Counted from the stretch's first letter, positions 1 through 8,880 are shown. The stretch: 51,140 nt of DNA from an uncultured Acetatifactor sp. (GCA_910589035.1 CAJUSI010000051.1:1-51140); one strand, 5' to 3'. The notes: generated by a model not told the origin, from the sequence alone. Translations and numbers: made by a program.

Positions 1-774
1 CCGGGCCTTTCGAACCTGGGCCGTATCATGGAGAGTAATGCGGAAGACAATGTGCCGGGGGAAGGAAGAATCTACTATGATATCCGCTTTAGTGCCTGGC
101 ACAAAGGGATGGAAATGAAATTTTTGATCAATGTGGAAGCCCAGCGCTCCACGGACCCCGGAAAGCTCGGATATCATCTGGAAAACCGGATTCTGTATTA
201 TCTGGCGAGGATGGTATCCGCCCAGAAGCAGACGGAGTTTTTCCATAGCGATTTTGACAGCCTGAAGAGGGTGCGGAGCATATGGATCTGTATGGATAGC
301 GGGGAGGACGGAGACGCCATCGAGGAGATCGGTCTTGTGCGCAGAGCGGTTTTTGGGGGCGAAGGGAAGCCTGAGGAAATAGATCTGATGAAAGGCATCA
401 TAATTCATGTCAGGAACGGGGAAAATCTTGAGGAATCCCGGAACACACTGATTTCCATGCTGGAGAAGCTGTTTTCCGGGATGGAGGCAGAAGAAAAGAA
501 GCAGATCCTGACAGAGAAATATGGAATGGTTATGACAGACAAACTGGAAAGGAGGATGCGGATTATGTGCAACCTGTCGGAGGATATTTTTGAGCGTGGG
601 ATGGAACGGGGAATAGAGAAGGGAATAGACCAGCACCTTGAAAAGCAGATTCAGATTAAGGTAAGCAAGGGAAAAACGGTTTCACAGATTGCAGAAGAAT
701 TAGAGGAGACGGAGGAGCAGATTGAAGCGCTGATAGAGCGGATGCAGCATTCCCTTGAGACAGAATGGAAATAG
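1..774 (+). CDS. Rpn-family PD-(D/E)XK nuclease / putative transposase, 5'-truncated by window edge
   Basis: The reading frame is open to base 1, and the residues before the first ATG (base 28) still fit the family, so the true start lies upstream. Counting from that ATG, the motif YYDIRF (Asp18) and VEAQ (Glu37, Gln39) give the Asp...Glu-X-Gln pattern of PD-(D/E)XK nucleases. The C-terminus is charged and helical (an ERGMERGIEKGI stretch, then a short helix-turn-helix-like tail), as in the Rpn recombination-promoting nucleases that are numerous in Lachnospiraceae. Known Rpn proteins are DNA endonucleases that raise RecA-independent recombination; activity here is inferred. A second, unrelated-in-sequence relative at 32707-33551 is broken by a frameshift. 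Family assignment is fairly sure; true length is unknown. Confidence 0.8.
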   Translation, partial: PGLSNLGRIMESNAEDNVPGEGRIYYDIRFSAWHKGMEMKFLINVEAQRSTDPGKLGYHLENRILYYLARMVSAQKQTEFFHSDFDSLKRVRSIWICMDSGEDGDAIEEIGLVRRAVFGGEGKPEEIDLMKGIIIHVRNGENLEESRNTLISMLEKLFSGMEAEEKKQILTEKYGMVMTDKLERRMRIMCNLSEDIFERGMERGIEKGIDQHLEKQIQIKVSKGKTVSQIAEELEETEEQIEALIERMQHSLETEWK

Positions 775-1140
775 AACAGGATTGATATTTCAGAAACAGA
801 ACGAGAAACAGAACAGGATTGATTTTTCAGTTGACTTACTTCCGAAGATATGTTAGCATGACAATGTCTTCAATTACTTTATGAAGACAGAAGCGATTAA
901 AAATCAAAAAGTTGAAAAAGGAGGATTTTATGTTAAGCATTGTGGGAAAAGAGGACAGGGCAAACTAAATATTGCCGGGTAGAAATGCCGGGGAGAGGGC
1001 GAAGAGCCGAAGTCTGAGGGGAGGAGTCTGTCCTGCCGCGGAAGGGAATCGCCGGTAGTTTCTGTCTGAACAGGTGCTTAACATATTCCGTTGATTTGTT
1101 CATTTATAGAAGATAGCAGATATTTTCTGCATTCTTATAA

Positions 1141-1264
1141 TACACGACAATACATGACAATACTTGACAATAGAATCCTCCCCTTGGATTCTATTGTAGA
1201 ACCCTTGGATTCTATTGCGGAGTCCCTGGATGCTGTTGCAGAGCTCTTGGGTTCTACGGCAGAA
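1141..1264. repeat. 10-bp x3 and 21-bp x4 tandem repeats with a 12-bp-stem hairpin
   Basis: Three 10-bp units (TACACGACAA, TACATGACAA, TACTTGACAA) fill 1141-1170. They run into four degenerate 21-bp units beginning CCCTTGGATTCTATTG at 1181, 1202, 1223 and 1244. Between them a perfect inverted repeat (1167-1178 with 1186-1197, 7-nt loop) can form a 12-bp stem. No T-run follows, so it does not look like a standard terminator. Confidence 0.8.
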
Positions 1265-1431
1265 TTCCGTACGCAGACTCTGTTGCGGGGCGTTCGAGAA
1301 GCGTGGATTGTATTGCTGTGATGTAATGTATGTATATCGATTGGGAAGATCATGGTGAAGTGTGCCCTGGCAGGCAGACACCATGGTCTTTTTTCATATA
1401 AGAAAGACAGCCGCCGGGAGGAGCCGGAACC

Positions 1432-1577
1432 GTCAGGGCGCCGCAGGCATTTTAGTACCTTTTAGAAAGGACTGATGCCGGACGGCCCAGCTGTCAAGGC
1501 GCCGCAGGCACTTTATTGCCTTTTAGAAAGGACTGATGCCAGACGGCTCAATCATCAAGGCGCCGTAGGCACAATTT
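1432..1577. repeat. 61-bp tandem direct repeat just upstream of the ABC operon
   Basis: Two full 61-bp units (1432-1492 and 1493-1553) and a partial third from 1554 share the core AAGGCGCCGCAGGCA and a CCTTTTAGAAAGGACTGATGCC stretch. The third copy ends just before the ribosome binding site of the ABC ATPase gene (GGAGGAGG, 1581-1588). The array therefore lies in the likely 5' leader of that operon. No function is evident. Confidence 0.85.
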
Positions 1578-1595
1578 TATGGAGGAGGAAAGAAA

Positions 1596-2567
1596 GTGAA
1601 TATTATAGAAACCAGAAATTTGACAAAAACATATCGCAGAGTAGTGAAAGGAGAGGGACTGCGGGGGAGCATCCGCGGTCTGGTAAAGAGAGAATATGAG
1701 AGCAAAGAAGCCGTAAAGAATCTGAACCTGAGGGTGGAGGAAGGGGAATTCGTGGGACTCATCGGCCCCAACGGCGCGGGAAAGACCACTTTGACGAAAA
1801 TGCTCACAGGCATTATCGCTCCCACTTCAGGCGAAATCAGTGTAATGGGCTTTTATCCTAATGATTTAAAGAATGATTTCAAGCGCCAGTACGCCATTGT
1901 CATGGGGCAGAAGAGCCAGCTGTTCTTTGAACTGACGGCAAACGATACCCTGAGGCTGTTCAAGGAAATTTATGGCCTCAGCGAGAGGGAGTTTCGGGAG
2001 ACAAAGGCTTATTTTGCGGAGCTGTTCGGGGTGGAGGAGCTGCTGGATGTCCAGGTGCGGACATTGTCTTTGGGGGAGAGGATGAAAATGGAGCTGATGG
2101 CCGCCCTGCTGCATAATCCCAGGATTTTATTCCTGGACGAACCCACCATTGGGCTGGACGCCATAGCATCCAGGCAGATCCGTAAATTCCTCTGGGAGAT
2201 CAACCGGAAGAAGGGCACCACGATTCTTCTGACCTCCCACTATATGGAGGATATCAGGGCGCTCTGTGACCGCTGTATCGTCATCAACCACGGAACCGGG
2301 ATCTATGACGGCAGCACGGAGACCCTCTTCGAAAAATACCAGAGGGACCGCCAGATCACGGTAAGCTTCCGTCAGCCAACAGGGGAGATCCCTTTGCCGG
2401 AAGGCGCTGTGCTCAAGGAGGAGGGACCTTACAGAAAGAGCATTCGCGTACCGAAGGAAAAGTCCGGTGAGCTTTTGCAGAGATTGATGGAATACCACCC
2501 CGGCGATCTCACCGTGGAGGAGGACGAAATCGGCAGAGTGGTGGAGCGGATTTATGCGGAAGGCTAA
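1596..2567 (+). CDS. ABC-2 type exporter, ATP-binding subunit
   Basis: A 323-residue cytoplasmic ATPase that should power the two membrane proteins encoded next. Visible motifs are Walker A GPNGAGKTT (57-65), the ABC signature LSLGE (157-161), Walker B ILFLDEP (177-183) and the H-loop in LLTSHYMED. After about residue 240 a C-terminal extension with an acidic VEEDEIGRVV tail follows, as in COG4586-type ATPases. Translation starts at GTG 1596, eight bases after a GGAGGAGG site; no better start exists. The order ATPase, permease, permease matches the COG4586/4587/3694 transporters, of which the cyanobacterial viologen exporter is the characterised example. The substrate here is unknown. Confidence 0.9.
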   Translation: MNIIETRNLTKTYRRVVKGEGLRGSIRGLVKREYESKEAVKNLNLRVEEGEFVGLIGPNGAGKTTLTKMLTGIIAPTSGEISVMGFYPNDLKNDFKRQYAIVMGQKSQLFFELTANDTLRLFKEIYGLSEREFRETKAYFAELFGVEELLDVQVRTLSLGERMKMELMAALLHNPRILFLDEPTIGLDAIASRQIRKFLWEINRKKGTTILLTSHYMEDIRALCDRCIVINHGTGIYDGSTETLFEKYQRDRQITVSFRQPTGEIPLPEGAVLKEEGPYRKSIRVPKEKSGELLQRLMEYHPGDLTVEEDEIGRVVERIYAEG

Positions 2568-2600
2568 GTATTTCATAATGAGAGATGTGGGATCCTGTAA

Positions 2601-2755
2601 AATTTTGATTCCGGATTGTCCGGACAGGGATTATACTCACGAGCGGTCAATTTTGCCAGCGCTCATTCATGGCAAATTTTAGTAATCGACAGTATATATA
2701 ATGGGAACCTGCACTTTTAGACATAATTTCGGTTCCGGTCTGTTCGGATTCGGGG
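2601..2755. repeat. Two copies of a dispersed element of about 30 bp
   Basis: AATTTTGATTCCGGATTGTCCGGACAGG (2601-2628) and a diverged version starting CATAATTTCGGTTCCGGTCTG (2722-2755) lie between the ABC ATPase and its first permease. A third copy (CATAATTTTGATTCCGGTCT, then TCCTGGACAGG) is at 44419-44450. Copies one and three end in a small palindrome (TGTCCGGACA, TCCTGGACAGGA). Only these three were seen, so the element boundaries are uncertain. Confidence 0.5.
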
Positions 2756-2807
2756 TTATAAAACAGAAAAGCAAATATGCATAAGATTATGGGAGGAGCG
2801 GGACGGA

Positions 2808-3602
2808 ATGAGAAAATACAGAGAAGTGATGCGTGTCTATCTGAAGGCGCAGCTTGCATGGCGGGCGGATGTGGTATTCAGCATGATATTTACGGTTTCA
2901 AAGATTCTGTTTGCCTGGCTGCTGTGGGGGATGATTTTCCGGGAACGGGATTTGGTGGCGGATTTAACCTTTCATGGGATGCTGTCCTACTATATCGTCA
3001 GTTCCTTTTTGTCCCAGCTGGAAATGGCCGGGGGCATCAGCGGGGAGATCAGCGCCAGGATACGGAACGGGACATTGTCCAATTATATGGTTCTGCCTGT
3101 GAACATGGAGGGATATTTTACTGCCATGGAGGCGGGAGTGGTGCTTTTTTATCTAAGCTTTGATCTGCTTGCGGCGGCTGTATGGGTGTTTGTCTTCCGG
3201 ATTCGGTTTGTGTTTGCCCACAGCGGGACGGCCCTGATCTGCGGGCTGCTGATGGCGGTGATGGGGCTTTTCTTTATGGTGCAGCTGAATTTTTTTCTGG
3301 GAATCCTGACATTGAAATATGAGGAAATCAGCACCTTTCTGATGATTAAGGATAATCTGGCGGCGCTGGTGACGGGAAGCCTTGTGCCCCTGTCCCTTTT
3401 TCCGGAGGGGCTGGTTGCGGTGATGAGGCTGCTGCCCTTCTATTACGTGACCTATCTGCCCTCCATGCTTCTCATAGGGCGGTGCGAGGATGAAGCGGCG
3501 AGGGGGCTTTTGGTTCTGGGAGGATGGTGTGTGCTGATGCAGGGGGTAATCCTGGCCACATGGAGAAAATACCGCACAAAATATGACGGTGTGGGGATAT
3601 AA
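2808..3602 (+). CDS. ABC-2 family membrane permease (first subunit)
   Basis: A 264-residue integral membrane protein with about six hydrophobic segments, for example VVFSMIFTVSKILFAWLLWG near the N-terminus and LLVLGGWCVLMQGVIL near the C-terminus. The cytoplasmic stretch GGISGEISARIRNGTLSNYMVLPVN is the hallmark of the COG4587/COG3694 permeases, where the phrase on low transfer and domain interface recurs as R-G-x-L-x-x-x-L-x-x-P. The gene starts at ATG 2808, after GGGAGGAGCGGG. It is 240 bases downstream of the ATPase gene, an unusually long gap for one operon, and the gap carries a repeated element. It should form the transmembrane pore with the product of 3837-4625. Confidence 0.85.
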   Translation: MRKYREVMRVYLKAQLAWRADVVFSMIFTVSKILFAWLLWGMIFRERDLVADLTFHGMLSYYIVSSFLSQLEMAGGISGEISARIRNGTLSNYMVLPVNMEGYFTAMEAGVVLFYLSFDLLAAAVWVFVFRIRFVFAHSGTALICGLLMAVMGLFFMVQLNFFLGILTLKYEEISTFLMIKDNLAALVTGSLVPLSLFPEGLVAVMRLLPFYYVTYLPSMLLIGRCEDEAARGLLVLGGWCVLMQGVILATWRKYRTKYDGVGI

Positions 3603-3622
3603 GGAAGCGGAAAACGGAAAGA

Positions 3623-3702
3623 CACTCAAAAGAACAGCGACGGTGTCAAAGGCTTGAAAGAGGAGAAGCACGCAAAAGGGCAGTGGCGATGTCGAAAGCC
3701 CA
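3623..3702. repeat. Imperfect 46-bp direct repeat between the permease genes
   Basis: CACTCAAAAGAACAGCGACG at 3623 recurs as CACGCAAAAGGGCAGTGGCG at 3669, with the following 14 bases also alike. The period is 46 bp. The 234-base gap between the permease genes shows no coding frame that I can support. Confidence 0.65.
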
Positions 3703-3836
3703 CAAAGTGGAGGCCTGGAAGCCCAAATCAGTAAGGTATGTAAAAGAGCGGTGCCGGGGGCTGAAAGGGCGGAGGGCGTGGAAGTAGAAATGTATGGAAA
3801 AATTGGCAGAATTGCAGGAAGGAGACGAACATAACA

Positions 3837-4625
3837 ATGAAAAATTTCAGAGTATGGAAAGCGTTATTGAAAATCCGGTTTCAGAACCTGATGATGTTCC
3901 GGCTGGGCTTCTGGGGGCCCTTCTTTGTGGACGGGAGCCTGTTCCTGATTCAGCTGGCGATATTTGACGCTATTTATGCCAATGTGGAGCGGATCGGCAG
4001 CTGGGGAAGGGGGGAGATGATTCTGTATATCGGCACGTTTTCCCTGATCAATGCCGTGAATATGGTGGTGTACTTTTTCGGGGTCAACGGAATTGCGGGC
4101 AAGATCAGGAGCGGAGAGATGGACCTGTATCTGACCAAACCGGTGAGCCCCCTGTTCCGCCTAACCTTTGAATGCATGAACCCGGGTTCCCTGCCGCTGC
4201 TGCTTTTCAGCGCGGGCATTATCGGATACGGTATCCGGACGGCGGGCATCCGGATGAGTGCGGAACGGATTCTGGTATATCTTTTTTATCTGGTTCTGAT
4301 GATTGTGCTTTACTACGAGATGGAGGTGTTGCTGCGCAGTGTGGCTTTCTACCTGGTGTCAAATGCCAGGATGGAACAGTTGGAGGAGGCGGGGCTGAAT
4401 CTGTGCATGAATCTGCCGGGGATAGCGTTTTATGGGATATATAAGGTGGTTTTCTACGGAATTCTGCCCTATGGGATCATGGCCACATTGCCGGTGCAGG
4501 GGCTCATCGGGGAGCTGAGCCCGGGCATGGCCGCCCATGGAGCGGGAATCGTGTGCACATTCGGCGGGATTACGGCGCTTGCCTGGAAGAAGGGGATGCG
4601 GCATTACAACAGCGCCAGTTCGTAG
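3837..4625 (+). CDS. ABC-2 family membrane permease (second subunit)
   Basis: A 262-residue membrane protein with about six hydrophobic segments. The loop NGIAGKIRSGEMDLYLTKPV corresponds to the conserved interface loop in the partner permease (GEISARIRNGTLSNYMVLPV), so the two are distant paralogues forming a heterodimer. The start at ATG 3837 has AAGGAG 14 to 9 bases upstream. The gene follows the first permease after a 234-base gap and ends 69 bases before the MutS2-like gene. The set should export, or possibly import, an unknown small molecule across the cytoplasmic membrane. Confidence 0.85.
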   Translation: MKNFRVWKALLKIRFQNLMMFRLGFWGPFFVDGSLFLIQLAIFDAIYANVERIGSWGRGEMILYIGTFSLINAVNMVVYFFGVNGIAGKIRSGEMDLYLTKPVSPLFRLTFECMNPGSLPLLLFSAGIIGYGIRTAGIRMSAERILVYLFYLVLMIVLYYEMEVLLRSVAFYLVSNARMEQLEEAGLNLCMNLPGIAFYGIYKVVFYGILPYGIMATLPVQGLIGELSPGMAAHGAGIVCTFGGITALAWKKGMRHYNSASS

Positions 4626-4694
4626 ATTCCAGAAAGGAAACGGTAAGCGGCTGTTATTGCCGGATATTGAAAAAGGAAGGGAAAAAGGAATAAA

Positions 4695-6800
4695 ATGAAT
4701 TATACAGAAAAAACGGAAATCAGTCTTGAATTTGACAAAATAAAGGCCAAATGGAAGGAGTACGTCTTAACGGATGCTGCCGGGAAGGCCATAGAGGACA
4801 CGCATCTGATTCTGTCGGAGACGGAACTGGCGGCAAGGCTGCGGGAGACCACACAGAGCCGGCAGATGCTGGAAAAATGTGGTACGCCTCCCCTGGCGTC
4901 CCTGGAGGGTATCCGGGAGCTTCTAACCGCCGCACAAAAGGGGCTGTGCCTGACCCCGGCGGAACTGGAGCGGATGGCCGGGGCCTGTGTGGCGGTAAAA
5001 AGGCTCAAGGATTATCTGGAGAGGGGCAAAGCATATGAGATTCCCTTAGCCTATTATGAGGAAAATCTGGAGCCACTGGAGGAACTGATGGAACAGCTGC
5101 GGTATCAGATCCGGAACGAGCAGGTCTCCGACAATGCCTCCAAATTGCTGAAATCCCTCCGGGGAGACATTCTGCGGACAGAGGACAAAATGCGGGAGAA
5201 GGCGGAGTCCGTCATGCGGGCCAATAAGGAATGCATGTCCGACCATTTCAGCACCATCCGAAACGGCCATGTGTGCATTCCGGTGAAAAAGGAATATAAG
5301 TTCAGGATAAGCGGTACCCTCATCGACAAATCCTCCACCGGAAGCACTTTGTTTATCGAGCCCTCCGCTTCCGGAAAGTATTACGAGGAGCTGCAGGAGC
5401 TGCGGATGGACGAGGAGAACGAGGTGCGCAGGATCCTGTATGAGCTCAGTGCGCTGGTAGCGGAGAACGGAGAAGCCATGGAGCAGAATAACCGGATGAT
5501 GGAGAAGCTGGACTTTATTTTTTCCAAGGGAAAGCTTTCGGCAGGCTATGACGGAAGGGAACCGAAAATCATCGCCGAAAGGCGTATTTTCCTGCGGGAT
5601 GCCAGACATCCTCTGATGGACAAAAGTGTCTGCGTGCCCCTGCAGTTTTCCCTGGGGGAAGGAATAAACGGAATTGTGATAACCGGTCCCAACACAGGGG
5701 GGAAGACCGTAGCGCTGAAGACGGTGGCCTTAAGCTGCCTGATGGCCCAGTGCGGGCTGCACATTCCCTGTGAGGAGGCGGAGATCTGCATGAACCGGAA
5801 TATTCTCTGCGACATCGGGGACGGACAGAATCTGTCGGAAAATCTGTCCACCTTCTCCGCCCATATCGTCAATGTGCTGGAGATCCTGAAGCGGGTGACC
5901 CCGGAGAGCCTGGTGGTGATGGACGAGCTGGGATCTGGCACGGATCCGGCGGAGGGGATGGGCATTGCCATCGCCATTCTGGAGGAATTGAAGAAGAGCG
6001 GAGCCCTGTTCCTGGCCACTACTCATTATCCGGAGGTGAAGACCTATGCAGAGCAGGAGGAAGAAATCGTGAATGCCAGAATGACCTTTGATCGGGAGAA
6101 TCTGAAGCCCCTGTACCGGATGGTTATCGGTGAGGCAGGGGAGAGCTGCGCCTTCTATATTGCGGAAAGGCTGGGCATGCCGGCCTCCATGCTAAGGCGG
6201 GCTGCCCGGGAAGCTTGCGGGGAGGACAGGGCCCGGGGGCAGGAGCTTTGCCGCAGAAAGGGGGAGGGAACGGCACAGAGCTTTGCGGCGGGGGACCGTC
6301 TTTCTGAGGCGGTAAGAGAAGTGGCAGGGGAGAGCTGCCTTCCTGAGGCGGAGCCGTCACCGGCAGTGGGAGAGCTGCCCGGCGCCATGGATTCCCGGGA
6401 GGAGAACGGGATGGGTTGGAAAGAGAGCCGGGGCTCGGACCGTATGCCGGAAACAAAGCTTGAAAAGGAGCCGGTGCCCCACATCGTCAGAGCCAATGCC
6501 AGGGCTGCGAAAAAGCATGGAACCCCATTCCGGCGGGGGGACAGCGTCATGATTTATCCGGATAAGAAAATCGGAATTGTATGCCGGCCGGCCAACGACA
6601 AAGGGGTACTGCAGGTACAACTGCCGGGCAGGAAAATCTGGATCAGCCATAAGAGGGTGAAGCTTCAGGTGGCGGCGGAGGAGCTCTATCCGGAGGATTA
6701 CGACTTTTCCATTCTCTTCGATACCGTGGAGAACCGCAAGCTCCGGCACCGGATGGAGCGAAGGTTTGTAGAGGGGGAGGAAATCCTCTGCGACAGCTGA
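4695..6800 (+). CDS. MutS2-like P-loop ATPase without Smr nuclease domain
   Basis: A 701-residue relative of MutS2. The N-terminal half (to about 320) holds the lever/clamp-type helices, including a GTLIDKSSTGSTLFIEP motif typical of MutS2. The ATPase follows with Walker A GPNTGGKT (331-338), Walker B LVVMDELGSGTDPAEG (406-421) and the TTHYPEVK segment. After about residue 495 the coiled coil and C-terminal Smr endonuclease domain of MutS2 are missing. In their place are roughly 95 low-complexity residues and a KOW-like end (GDSVMIYPDKKIGIV). MutS2 acts on recombination intermediates and, in Bacillus, on collided ribosomes; without Smr this version would have to act without that nuclease. It starts at ATG 4695 after AAAAAGGAA. 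Confidence 0.85.
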   Translation: MNYTEKTEISLEFDKIKAKWKEYVLTDAAGKAIEDTHLILSETELAARLRETTQSRQMLEKCGTPPLASLEGIRELLTAAQKGLCLTPAELERMAGACVAVKRLKDYLERGKAYEIPLAYYEENLEPLEELMEQLRYQIRNEQVSDNASKLLKSLRGDILRTEDKMREKAESVMRANKECMSDHFSTIRNGHVCIPVKKEYKFRISGTLIDKSSTGSTLFIEPSASGKYYEELQELRMDEENEVRRILYELSALVAENGEAMEQNNRMMEKLDFIFSKGKLSAGYDGREPKIIAERRIFLRDARHPLMDKSVCVPLQFSLGEGINGIVITGPNTGGKTVALKTVALSCLMAQCGLHIPCEEAEICMNRNILCDIGDGQNLSENLSTFSAHIVNVLEILKRVTPESLVVMDELGSGTDPAEGMGIAIAILEELKKSGALFLATTHYPEVKTYAEQEEEIVNARMTFDRENLKPLYRMVIGEAGESCAFYIAERLGMPASMLRRAAREACGEDRARGQELCRRKGEGTAQSFAAGDRLSEAVREVAGESCLPEAEPSPAVGELPGAMDSREENGMGWKESRGSDRMPETKLEKEPVPHIVRANARAAKKHGTPFRRGDSVMIYPDKKIGIVCRPANDKGVLQVQLPGRKIWISHKRVKLQVAAEELYPEDYDFSILFDTVENRKLRHRMERRFVEGEEILCDS

Positions 6801-6815
6801 CTATCAAGGGCTGTC
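6792..6815 (+). terminator. Weak terminator-like hairpin spanning the convergent stops
   Basis: GACAGC (6792-6797) pairs with GCTGTC (6810-6815) around the stop codons of the two convergent genes; ATTTTC follows. The stem is only 6 bp and the T-run is poor, so this is a weak call. Confidence 0.35.
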
Positions 6816-8441
6816 ATTTTCAAAAAAACGATCGATTTCCTTTTTTACGGACTCAGCGGGGAGGAATTTGGAAAGGTAGCCCTCGGGTTTCAGGGAAATC
6901 GCTCTCCTGACGCTGTCTCTGTCCACCCGGCAGGTGAGAAAGATCACGGGAAGATCGGAGAAATCCTTTTCGGAGCGAATCATTTCCAGTATCTGGCCTC
7001 CGTTGCAGACAGGCATTTCATAGTCCAGCAGCACAAGGTCCGGCCGGGCAAGCGTAATGCTGCGGATGGCGGATACACAGGAATCCGCCGTCAGCACCTG
7101 GTAGTCATCGCTTAGCAAATGCAGCATGGTTGTGCGTACAAAGTAGGAATCGTCCACCACAAGTATTTTCTTTTTCCGGCGGTCCCAGGGGCTTTCCCGG
7201 GGATTGGCGGAGCCGTGAGGCCTTGGATCTTCATTCCGGGGATTGGCGGAGCCGTGAGGATCCAGGTCTTCATTCCGGGGATTGGCGGAGCCGTGGGGCC
7301 TCGGGTCTTCATTCCGGGGATTGGCGGAACCGTGAGGCCTCGGATCTTCATTCCGGGGATTGGCGGAACCGTGAGGCCTCGGATCTTCATTCCGGGGATT
7401 GGCGGAACCGTGAGGATCCAGGTCTTCATTCCGGAGATTGCCGGGGAGCGGACGGCCTTTGGGGGGAGCGGGAGGACTGGCTGTGAACAGGCGGCTTTCG
7501 AGATCAGCCATGGCGTTATCGGTGATGGCTGAAAGTCCGTTTCTGCGCAGGGATATTTCGGAGGCAGCCATACAACAGGCGAAGTACCCTTTTCCCGTGT
7601 CAAATAGAAAACTGAACTGGGGGCTGATTTTTTCATACATTTTATAAAACTGCTCATAGGTAAGAAGCTGTTCCCCGGTCAGTTCCAACTGTTCCAGGGA
7701 AATAAAATGCTGTTTGATACGTTCTGCAAGCTGTCTGGCCGCATATTTTGCCACATTGGACAGGATCCTGTCCGCAGCATCCGTATTTGCAGCGATGACA
7801 TTGCCGATGGTGCTGCCGATCAACTGCTTTTCGAACAACATGAAATATTCCCATTTCCGGTTGTCTTCCCCGCTGTAGGACAGGCGGCAGCAGATACCGT
7901 CTCCGATCTTTTCGCCGGCGTAGCAGTTGCTGATGAGCCGGGAATCCAGCCGGAACATGCCGCGCAGGAGGCCGGCAATGGTCTGACCCATCACTGCCTG
8001 TTCTTCCTCCGGCAACAGCTGTTCCCAATGCCATATGGGCTCGCCGCTCACAATCATATGGTCTTCAATCAGGGTATGTCCGATCAGCCATCCGGCGCAT
8101 ACATCCAGAAAATGATGAATGGAGGTTCCGGAAAAATGCGTCAGCTCCAGCTCGTTTTCAAGAGCGGGGAGCGTCCTTTCCCGGAAATCCTGATGGATGC
8201 GTCTGTGAGCCGTAAGTCCCGGATAATCTATAGAGGCCATATAGGCTTCCTCATCCGCAAAATGCTGAATGGCATGATCCTTAAAGTATTTTATGGCCTC
8301 CTGGCAGGCAAAATGGCTTTTTTCTTCTGTGTTTCCAAAGTCAAACAGCTTGTTGAGAATGCTGAAGAGCTTCTTGTGCTCTTTGTCGATAATGTCCACT
8401 CCTACATTATAATTGTCCTCCCATATCAAACGGCTTCCCAT
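6804..8441 (-). CDS. Bacteriohemerythrin - middle domain - response regulator receiver fusion
   Basis: A 545-residue protein. Residues 1-135 are a hemerythrin domain with all the di-iron ligands visible: DKEH (His22), HAIQHFADEE, HRRIH and HTLIED. This domain binds oxygen or senses redox state. A middle domain (about 160-320) has a GNVIAANTDAADRILSNVA stretch that may be CheX-like, though I am unsure. After a linker of six 13-residue repeats (about 338-415) comes a CheY-like receiver with VVDDS, the phospho-acceptor in LLDYEMP, FLT and LSK. The start at 8441 was chosen for its site (GGGAGGAAAAAT before ATG); a longer frame upstream has no family features. No output domain is present, so it probably acts in an oxygen-responsive signalling or chemotaxis relay. 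No kinase gene is nearby. Confidence 0.85.
   Translation of the reverse strand: MGSRLIWEDNYNVGVDIIDKEHKKLFSILNKLFDFGNTEEKSHFACQEAIKYFKDHAIQHFADEEAYMASIDYPGLTAHRRIHQDFRERTLPALENELELTHFSGTSIHHFLDVCAGWLIGHTLIEDHMIVSGEPIWHWEQLLPEEEQAVMGQTIAGLLRGMFRLDSRLISNCYAGEKIGDGICCRLSYSGEDNRKWEYFMLFEKQLIGSTIGNVIAANTDAADRILSNVAKYAARQLAERIKQHFISLEQLELTGEQLLTYEQFYKMYEKISPQFSFLFDTGKGYFACCMAASEISLRRNGLSAITDNAMADLESRLFTASPPAPPKGRPLPGNLRNEDLDPHGSANPRNEDPRPHGSANPRNEDPRPHGSANPRNEDPRPHGSANPRNEDLDPHGSANPRNEDPRPHGSANPRESPWDRRKKKILVVDDSYFVRTTMLHLLSDDYQVLTADSCVSAIRSITLARPDLVLLDYEMPVCNGGQILEMIRSEKDFSDLPVIFLTCRVDRDSVRRAISLKPEGYLSKFLPAESVKKEIDRFFENDSP
7198..7431 (-). repeat. Six in-frame 39-bp repeats in the hemerythrin/receiver linker
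   Basis: Six 39-bp units start at 7198, 7237, 7276, 7315, 7354 and 7393 and encode RNEDxxPHGSANP, where xx is LD or PR. They are nearly identical at DNA level, which points to recent expansion or gene conversion. They lie exactly between two folded domains. Confidence 0.95.
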
Positions 8442-8678
8442 ATTTTTCCTCCCAGCTGCCTTTGTCCGGCGGGCTTTGCGGTGCGGCGCCCTATGTTCCG
8501 GCACGGCGTTCTCAAGTATAATTTCTATTAATATATTCCATACCTGAGAAAAGGTGCCAAAATACGACGGCATTCCCGTCCTGCCTTCATACGGATTTCG
8601 GTGATTCCGGTCGAATTTGATCAGCTGGTGCAGATTTTCGGTCAATCGGGTAGTCCTTTTTCGGGAAGAACAGCGGAG

Positions 8679-8707
8679 TTGAAATTTGAAGGCAGCCGTG
8701 ATATACT
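8679..8707 (+). promoter_or_regulatory. Sigma-A-type promoter facing the radical SAM cluster
   Basis: TTGAAA (8679-8684), a 17-base spacer and TATACT (8702-8707) fit a housekeeping promoter. It points toward the gene at 8881, giving a leader of about 165 bases. It is divergent from the hemerythrin gene. No other gene lies between. Confidence 0.7.
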
Positions 8708-8880
8708 GTTTATCAATACAGAATGTACGGTTGGCATGTCTGCCGGAGAATGGTATGGGAAGCAGTTCATGAAGCGTTCTGAGCGCACAGCCATCAGGTT
8801 CAGGAAAACGGCAAAGCACACGGGCTAATGCTGAAGCATATCGGCGGCCGCCGGGGAAAATAACAGGAACACAGATAAAA

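Larger units (their letters stand above)
775..1595. other. Gene-poor, repeat-rich gap
   Basis: No convincing protein gene lies in these 820 bases. A strong ribosome binding site (AAAGGAGG, about 918-925) precedes a 12-codon ORF at 930-968 (MLSIVGKEDRAN). It could be a leader peptide or the first codons of a decayed gene. The rest holds three sets of tandem repeats (1141-1170, 1181-1264, 1432-1577) and a strong hairpin at 1167-1197, listed separately. ORFs across the repeats have no recognisable features and overlap on both strands, so I do not call them. Confidence 0.6.

Noticed and set aside
1..30. tRNA 3' end suggested by TTCGAACC near base 8
   Set aside because: No acceptor stem or CCA follows and the bases fit the open reading frame of the Rpn-like gene.
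8736..8828. 30-codon ORF in the leader of the radical SAM cluster as a peptide precursor
   Set aside because: It is strongly basic, lacks a ribosome binding site and lacks any recognisable leader/core pattern; kept only as a thing to check.
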